Source: Candidatus Sumerlaeota bacterium
GTDB taxonomy: Bacteria; Sumerlaeota; T1SED10-198M
Reading direction: 5' to 3'
Length of the DNA: 9,237 nucleotides
NCBI GenBank assembly: GCA_003554345.1
Contig: PWGE01000032.1
Span: 1 to 9,237, forward strand
The position numbers and the translations under genes were made by a program. The notes beneath the pieces were generated by a model, which was not told the DNA's origin, made no database searches, and was given only the letters and a program-made list of their open reading frames with translations. Below, in pieces: positions 5,874-9,237 of this stretch (within the stretch, counting starts at the first letter, position 1; each line of letters starts with the position of its first letter).

Positions 5874-8444
5874 ATGGCATTGAGTAATAATACAAAAAAA
5901 AAGAACCTTCTTATTGTAGAGTCTCCCACCAAAGCCCGAACTATAAACCAGTATCTTGGTAAAAAATTCCTTGTGAAGGCAACGATGGGGCATGTAAAAG
6001 ACCTTCCCAAATCAAAGTTTGGGGTGGACATTGATGAAAAGGGCTTTTCTGCCCATTATATTACCATGAAAGGCAAACAGAAAGTCCTGAAAGAGTTAAA
6101 AACTCTGGCTCGACAGGCTGAAAGGATTTATCTGGCACCTGACCCTGATAGGGAAGGAGAGGCGATTGCCTATCACGTTCAGACAGAATTGTTAAAAGTG
6201 GTGGATAAACCTGAAGTGATTGGGCGTGCCATATTTTCTGAAATTACCAGTGAAGCTGTGAAAGAATCACTTGAATCCTCTGGGCCGGTTGACATGGATA
6301 AAGTCTATGCTCAACAAACCCGCAGAATTCTGGACAGAATAGTGGGTTATAAAATAAGCCCCCTTCTCTGGAAAGCGTTAAAAACAGGTTTAAGTGCAGG
6401 AAGGGTTCAATCTGTTGCTCTGCGACTGATCTGTGACAGGGAACATGAAATTCAGGCTTTTGAACCCCGGGAATACTGGACAATGGAAGGCATTTTTAAA
6501 GCTGCGCAGAGCAAAACTTTCAGTGCCCGTCTCTTTAAAATAGATGGGAAAGACCCTCAAATTCCTGACGAAAAAAGTGCTCGTGAACACAGGCAAGCAA
6601 TAGAATCCCGTTCTTATAATGTCACCAACATAGATAAAAAGAATCGAAAACGCCATCCTTACCCGCCTTTTATTACCAGTACCCTCCAGCAGGAAGCTGC
6701 CCGCCGTTTTCGTTTTTCTGCACAGAAGACCATGTTTATTGCCCAGCAGCTTTATGAAGGTGTTTCTCTTGGCAAAGAAGGTATGGAAGGCCTGATTACT
6801 TACATGAGGACTGATTCCACACGGGTTTCTCAGAAGGCCATCCAGGGGGCACGGCAATATATAAAAGACCGGATTGGAGATCAATATCTCCCTTCTTCTC
6901 CTCGTTTTTACAGAAAGAAAAAAGGTGCACAGGATGCTCATGAAGCTATCAGACCCACTGATCCTGTTGCTCATCCTCCTGAAAATGTGACACCTTACCT
7001 GAATAAAGAACAGTTGAAGTTGTATACATTGATTTTTGAAAGGTTTATTGCTTCACAAATGAAGCCGGCCGTTTATGATCAGACCACGGTTGATATTATT
7101 AACAAACCGTATCATTTTCGTGCTACCGGAAATATATTGCGCTTTGAAGGATTTTTAAAGGTATATAAGACAAAAGAAGATACCTCTCAGAAAGAAAGTA
7201 AAGAACTGCCGGAAATTACTACCTCGCAGGAACTGGAACTTGCCAGGGTTAACCCTGAACAGCATTTTACAAAACCACCTCCTCGTTATACGGAAGCTGC
7301 TCTTATAAAAACCCTCGAAGAAAAAGAGGTGGGGCGTCCTTCTACGTATGCTGCAATAGTTGCCACCATACAGCAAAGACATTACGTGGCACGTGAAAAA
7401 GGGTCCTTTTATCCTACTGAACTTGGGCTTCTTGTCAATGATCTCCTTATTAAATTTTTCCCTGATATTGTGGATGTTCAATTTACTGCAAAGATGGAAG
7501 ATGAGCTGGATAAGGTGGAGGAAGGCGCTCAGGATAGTAATAAACTTCTGCAGGATTTTTATAAGAAGTTTACCGGGTATCTCCAGCATGCAGAGAAAGG
7601 TATCAAGAAGGCTCTTCAGACAGATATTAGCTGTGATTTGTGCGGGAAGCCTATGGCGATTCGTGTTTCAAAAAGTGGACGACATTTTCTTGGTTGTACT
7701 GCATATCCTGAATGTAAAAATTTGAAAGAATTCACCCTTCTTCCTTCAGGCAAAATAAAATTTAAAGAGCCGGAAGAGGAAAAGGAAGTTGACGTTATGT
7801 GTGATAAATGTGGCTCTCAAATGGTGGTTAAACACAGTCGCTATGGCAAGTTTCTGGCTTGTTCTGCTTATCCCGATTGCTCTTATACCCGTTCTTTAAA
7901 CGGTAAGAAAAAAGAAACCAGAACGTTGACCTGCAAAAAATGCAGTAAGCCTATGGATATATTTCAAAGCCCTCATGGGAATGACTATGCAGTGTGCCAG
8001 GATTGTAAAGTGGGGTTTCCCTTTTATGCCCGCAATGAATATCGTTATCCACAGCTCGATATACGATGCGATAAATGTTCGGCAAAGATGATTGTCAGGA
8101 AAAAAAGAAAAAACGGAGACCGCTTTCTGGGATGTGAGCGTTTTCCTAAATGTCGCAATATCAAGCCTTTTGATACCGGTATACCCTGTGGTGATAAAGG
8201 CACTTTCCTGGAAAAAAGGATCAAGGGAAGAGTGGCATATCAATGCAGTGAAAACACTAAAATCACCCTCTTTGGTAAAGTGCCGGTCGCCAAAAAATGT
8301 CCTGATTGTAAATCCCTGTACCTCGTGGAAATGTATCTTGCTTCAGATAATAAAGCTGTTGAAAAATGCCCCCAAAAAGGGTGCTCCTACGAAAAGGTGC
8401 TGACTCTTATTCCTCAAACAGAAAAGGAAGAGTCGCTTTCCTGA
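5874..8444 (+). CDS. topA: DNA topoisomerase I (type IA)
   Basis: This 856-residue protein relaxes negatively supercoiled DNA by transient single-strand cleavage. The toprim domain starts at LLIVESPTKA (12-21, Glu16) and holds APDPDREGE (88-96) with metal-binding Asp90 and Asp92. RRILDRIVGYKISPLLW (150-166) and LSAGRVQSVALRLI (173-186) follow. The catalytic tyrosine is Tyr310 in LITYMRTDSTRVS, and HEAIRPTD (356-363) and EKEVGRPSTYAAI (483-495) are also standard. From residue 587 onward there are Cys4 zinc ribbons: C587/C590/C608/C614, C643/C646/C663/C669, C687/C690/C708/C711 and C732/C735/C754/C760. A last, less regular cluster contains C772, C791, C809, C812, C832 and C837. Length is close to E. 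coli TopA (865). Coordinates use the outermost ATG, while the TTG at 5880 fits the ribosome site better. It is preceded by the ArgA-like gene and followed by a non-coding region, so it may be a single-gene unit. Confidence 0.98.
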   Translation: MALSNNTKKKNLLIVESPTKARTINQYLGKKFLVKATMGHVKDLPKSKFGVDIDEKGFSAHYITMKGKQKVLKELKTLARQAERIYLAPDPDREGEAIAYHVQTELLKVVDKPEVIGRAIFSEITSEAVKESLESSGPVDMDKVYAQQTRRILDRIVGYKISPLLWKALKTGLSAGRVQSVALRLICDREHEIQAFEPREYWTMEGIFKAAQSKTFSARLFKIDGKDPQIPDEKSAREHRQAIESRSYNVTNIDKKNRKRHPYPPFITSTLQQEAARRFRFSAQKTMFIAQQLYEGVSLGKEGMEGLITYMRTDSTRVSQKAIQGARQYIKDRIGDQYLPSSPRFYRKKKGAQDAHEAIRPTDPVAHPPENVTPYLNKEQLKLYTLIFERFIASQMKPAVYDQTTVDIINKPYHFRATGNILRFEGFLKVYKTKEDTSQKESKELPEITTSQELELARVNPEQHFTKPPPRYTEAALIKTLEEKEVGRPSTYAAIVATIQQRHYVAREKGSFYPTELGLLVNDLLIKFFPDIVDVQFTAKMEDELDKVEEGAQDSNKLLQDFYKKFTGYLQHAEKGIKKALQTDISCDLCGKPMAIRVSKSGRHFLGCTAYPECKNLKEFTLLPSGKIKFKEPEEEKEVDVMCDKCGSQMVVKHSRYGKFLACSAYPDCSYTRSLNGKKKETRTLTCKKCSKPMDIFQSPHGNDYAVCQDCKVGFPFYARNEYRYPQLDIRCDKCSAKMIVRKKRKNGDRFLGCERFPKCRNIKPFDTGIPCGDKGTFLEKRIKGRVAYQCSENTKITLFGKVPVAKKCPDCKSLYLVEMYLASDNKAVEKCPQKGCSYEKVLTLIPQTEKEESLS

Positions 8445-8506
8445 TTTTCTCCTGCTGGAAGTAAGGTCTGTCTGGATGTGTATATTTATATTCAAACCGA
8501 AAAATG

Positions 8507-8575
8507 GGAGAGCTCTCCTGACCAGGACAAACATGTTTTCTTCTGTTCCCGGTACATGAAAAGTACCAGGAATAG
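8507..8575. repeat. Chain of palindromes ending in a 12-bp imperfect hairpin
   Basis: Four inverted repeats follow one another: GGAGAGCTCTCC (8507-8518, perfect), TCCTGACCAGGA (8516-8527), AAACATGTTT (8529-8538, perfect), and a long hairpin at 8543-8575. In the last, arms 8543-8555 and 8563-8575 pair over 12 positions, including one G.T, with a single C/A mismatch and a 7-base loop (ATGAAAA). No T-run follows on either strand, so it is not a standard terminator. It starts about 60 bases after topA ends. Function unknown. Confidence 0.45.
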
Positions 8576-8716
8576 CCCAACCAGCTGAGATTTCATGAGG
8601 GCGGTCACCTTTTTTCAATGACGTCTGATATCGTTTGTAAATTTCAAAGTAACCAGCATGGCATGTTCGTTAAGGTGCTATTAACCAGTCCTGGTTTTGA
8701 CGGGGATAATCAAGAG

Positions 8717-8814
8717 ATGACTGTGCGGTACTTACGATAGAACTTTATCTTCCTGAAAGTCGTCTTCTGAGGGATTTGTATGACTGTTACGTCATGCAAA
8801 ATTATTCTCTGTAA
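8717..8814 (+). pseudogene. Frameshifted fragment resembling the N-terminus of a DUF503 (YlxP-like) protein
   Basis: ATG ACT GTG at 8717-8725 opens a frame that soon stops. Shifting frame by one base at about 8725 gives VLTIELYLPESRLLRDL at 8728-8778, continuing to a TAA at 8812-8814. DUF503 proteins begin with a pattern like 'M.VgVL.iELhLP.srSLKeKR', so the spliced reading M-T-V-x-V-L-T-I-E-L-Y-L-P-E-S-R fits well over about 16 residues. The usual 'KR' helix and the rest of the roughly 95-residue domain are missing. The match is short and the diagnosis by eye, so it may be chance. If real, it is a decayed gene remnant. Confidence 0.33.
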
Positions 8815-8905
8815 TGCCCATTCTGGATTGTGAGGTTGTATCTCTGTTAGCTATTACCTGGTTATTTCTTATCTGACAAATTTCTGAATCCTCAGAGCAT
8901 TTCTG

Positions 8906-8963
8906 TTTTCAGAGGAGTTATTTATGTCAGCTCAAGCGCTGACGTCACCAAGCAGGTAAATAA
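8906..8963 (+). repeat. Box-and-hairpin element, copy 1
   Basis: Box A TTTTCAGAGGAGTTATT occupies 8906-8922. A 23-base spacer (8923-8945) contains a stem pairing 8924-8931 with 8938-8945 (core GTCAGC/GCTGAC) and loop TCAAGC. Box B CACCAA (8946-8951), six bases and box C AAATAA (8958-8963) follow. Copy 2 lies 132 bases downstream with identical boxes and spacings. In copy 1 only, AGGAG in box A sits 7 bases before an ATG (8924) that opens an 11-codon ORF ending in TAA. Strand is arbitrary. Confidence 0.7.
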
Positions 8964-8973
8964 TACATGACTG

Positions 8974-9009
8974 ATAGGACCAATAAGAGCAATAGGAGAT
9001 ATAGGATCA
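8974..9009. repeat. Four-unit 9-base tandem array (ATARGANNN)
   Basis: Units ATAGGACCA, ATAAGAGCA, ATAGGAGAT and ATAGGATCA run head-to-tail between the two box-and-hairpin elements. The ATARGA core is kept and the last three bases vary. The period of three codons would also suit a coding repeat, but no start codon is in frame. Confidence 0.75.
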
Positions 9010-9037
9010 CAAAATCAGACAGACTCTAATAGTGTTA

Positions 9038-9095
9038 TTTTCAGAGGAGTTATTCACGCTGATGCGGACATCAGCGCCACCAATGATGAAAATAA
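9038..9095 (+). repeat. Box-and-hairpin element, copy 2
   Basis: Box A (9038-9054), box B CACCAA (9078-9083) and box C AAATAA (9090-9095) are identical to copy 1, with the same spacings (23 and 6 bases). The spacer holds an 8-bp perfect stem, CGCTGATG (9057-9064) pairing CATCAGCG (9069-9076), with loop CGGA. The palindrome centre is at the same position as in copy 1. Five consecutive pairs differ from copy 1 and all five keep Watson-Crick pairing. Confidence 0.72.
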
Positions 9096-9120
9096 AAAAA
9101 TCCAGAAAGAGAAAGTATCA

Positions 9121-9144
9121 CGCAAAGCCCGCAAAGCCGCAAAG
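9121..9144. repeat. CGCAAAGCC tandem array
   Basis: Two exact CGCAAAGCC units (9121-9129, 9130-9138) are followed by a third GCAAAG shifted by one base (9139-9144). Another TCGCAAAAG occurs about 20 bases further on. It encodes a basic Lys/Arg/Ala-rich string in every + frame, which looks like a repeat rather than selected protein. From memory, similar GCAAAG phrases recur between genes in many environmental bacterial genomes; I could not verify this here. Confidence 0.6.
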
Positions 9145-9237
9145 AAGACCAAGAATCAGTCAAGATCGCAAAAGATAAAAAGTACGAAAATCCGCCAGAG
9201 TGAACTTTCAGGAAGAAAAAACTTTTGGAAAAGAGGA

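Larger units (their letters stand above)
8445..9237 (+). other. 793-base repeat-rich region with no intact gene
   Basis: No normal-sized gene follows topA to the window end. The stretch carries palindromes at 8507-8575, AACCAG/CTGGTT at 8683-8696, and a 7-bp stem GTATGAC/GTCATGC (one T.G pair) at 8778-8797. It also carries a possible DUF503 fragment at 8717-8814, two box-and-hairpin elements at 8906-8963 and 9038-9095, and two 9-base tandem arrays (8974-9009, 9121-9144). The + frame running 8851-8967 and 8971-9237 is open apart from one TGA, but has no ATG, GTG or TTG. AGAGGA in the last six bases could be a ribosome site for a gene beyond the edge. No tRNA, rRNA or CRISPR array is visible. 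Confidence 0.6.

Noticed and set aside
6390-6974. 194-codon minus-strand frame
   Set aside because: It lies entirely inside the toprim/catalytic part of topA, antisense, with no domain or ribosome site; a shadow frame.
8343-8618. 91-codon minus-strand frame overlapping the end of topA
   Set aside because: It runs antisense through the last 100 bases of topA, starts at TTG, and its most protein-like part (GWAIPGTFHVPGTEE) is produced by the inverted repeat at 8543-8575, so it is probably a by-product of the palindrome. I recognise no family.
8697-8725. TTGACG as a -35 box for a downstream gene
   Set aside because: No acceptable -10 box is found at 16-18 bases, and no intact gene follows.
8968-8970. 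TGA between the two in-frame repeat readings as a selenocysteine or read-through codon
   Set aside because: There is no SECIS-like context that I can identify, no start codon in the frame and no recognisable selenoprotein motif around it.
8445-9237. CRISPR array, tRNA or rRNA in the terminal region
   Set aside because: The repeats are too few, too short or too irregular for CRISPR, and no cloverleaf or conserved rRNA/tRNA sequence is visible on either strand.

Overview
The window is bacterial chromosomal DNA of moderate-to-low G+C. Every convincing gene lies on the + strand. Bacterial marks are Shine-Dalgarno sites, frequent GTG/TTG starts, 4-base start/stop overlaps, sigma70-like promoters and a bacterial type IA topoisomerase. 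The amidase plus GerMN pairing is familiar from Firmicutes-like and other deep-branching lineages, but nothing here fixes the phylum.

Left block (1-4775): five co-directional, tightly packed genes that look like one operon entering from the left. They are the C-terminal end of a zinc-dependent N-acetylmuramoyl-L-alanine amidase (Amidase_3), a membrane-anchored GerMN-domain protein, a large multi-spanning GT-C glycosyltransferase, and two GT2 enzymes. The first GT2 resembles ArnC/DPM1 polyprenyl-phosphate glycosyltransferases with two C-terminal membrane helices. The second resembles ALG5 (dolichyl-phosphate glucosyltransferase). The likely scheme is that the GT2 enzymes load sugar onto a polyprenyl phosphate at the inner face and the GT-C enzyme transfers it outside the membrane. 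The cell-wall amidase and GerMN protein suggest that the theme is the envelope.

Middle (4776-8444): a 517-base region with no clear large gene, containing one small ORF with a strong ribosome site. It is followed by a short GNAT acetyltransferase of the N-acetylglutamate-synthase-like (ArgA-like) type and then topA, encoding DNA topoisomerase I with a toprim/Tyr core and a long tail of Cys4 zinc ribbons. A plausible promoter precedes each of these two genes.

Right end (8445-9237): nearly 800 bases without an intact gene, but rich in structure. It holds a chain of palindromes, a frameshifted fragment resembling the start of a DUF503 (YlxP-like) protein, and two 9-base-period tandem arrays. 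It also holds two copies, 132 bases apart, of an element in which conserved boxes flank a palindrome. The palindrome's sequence differs between copies, yet its pairing is kept by five consecutive compensatory changes. This conserved-box/covarying-hairpin element is the most interesting signal in the window.
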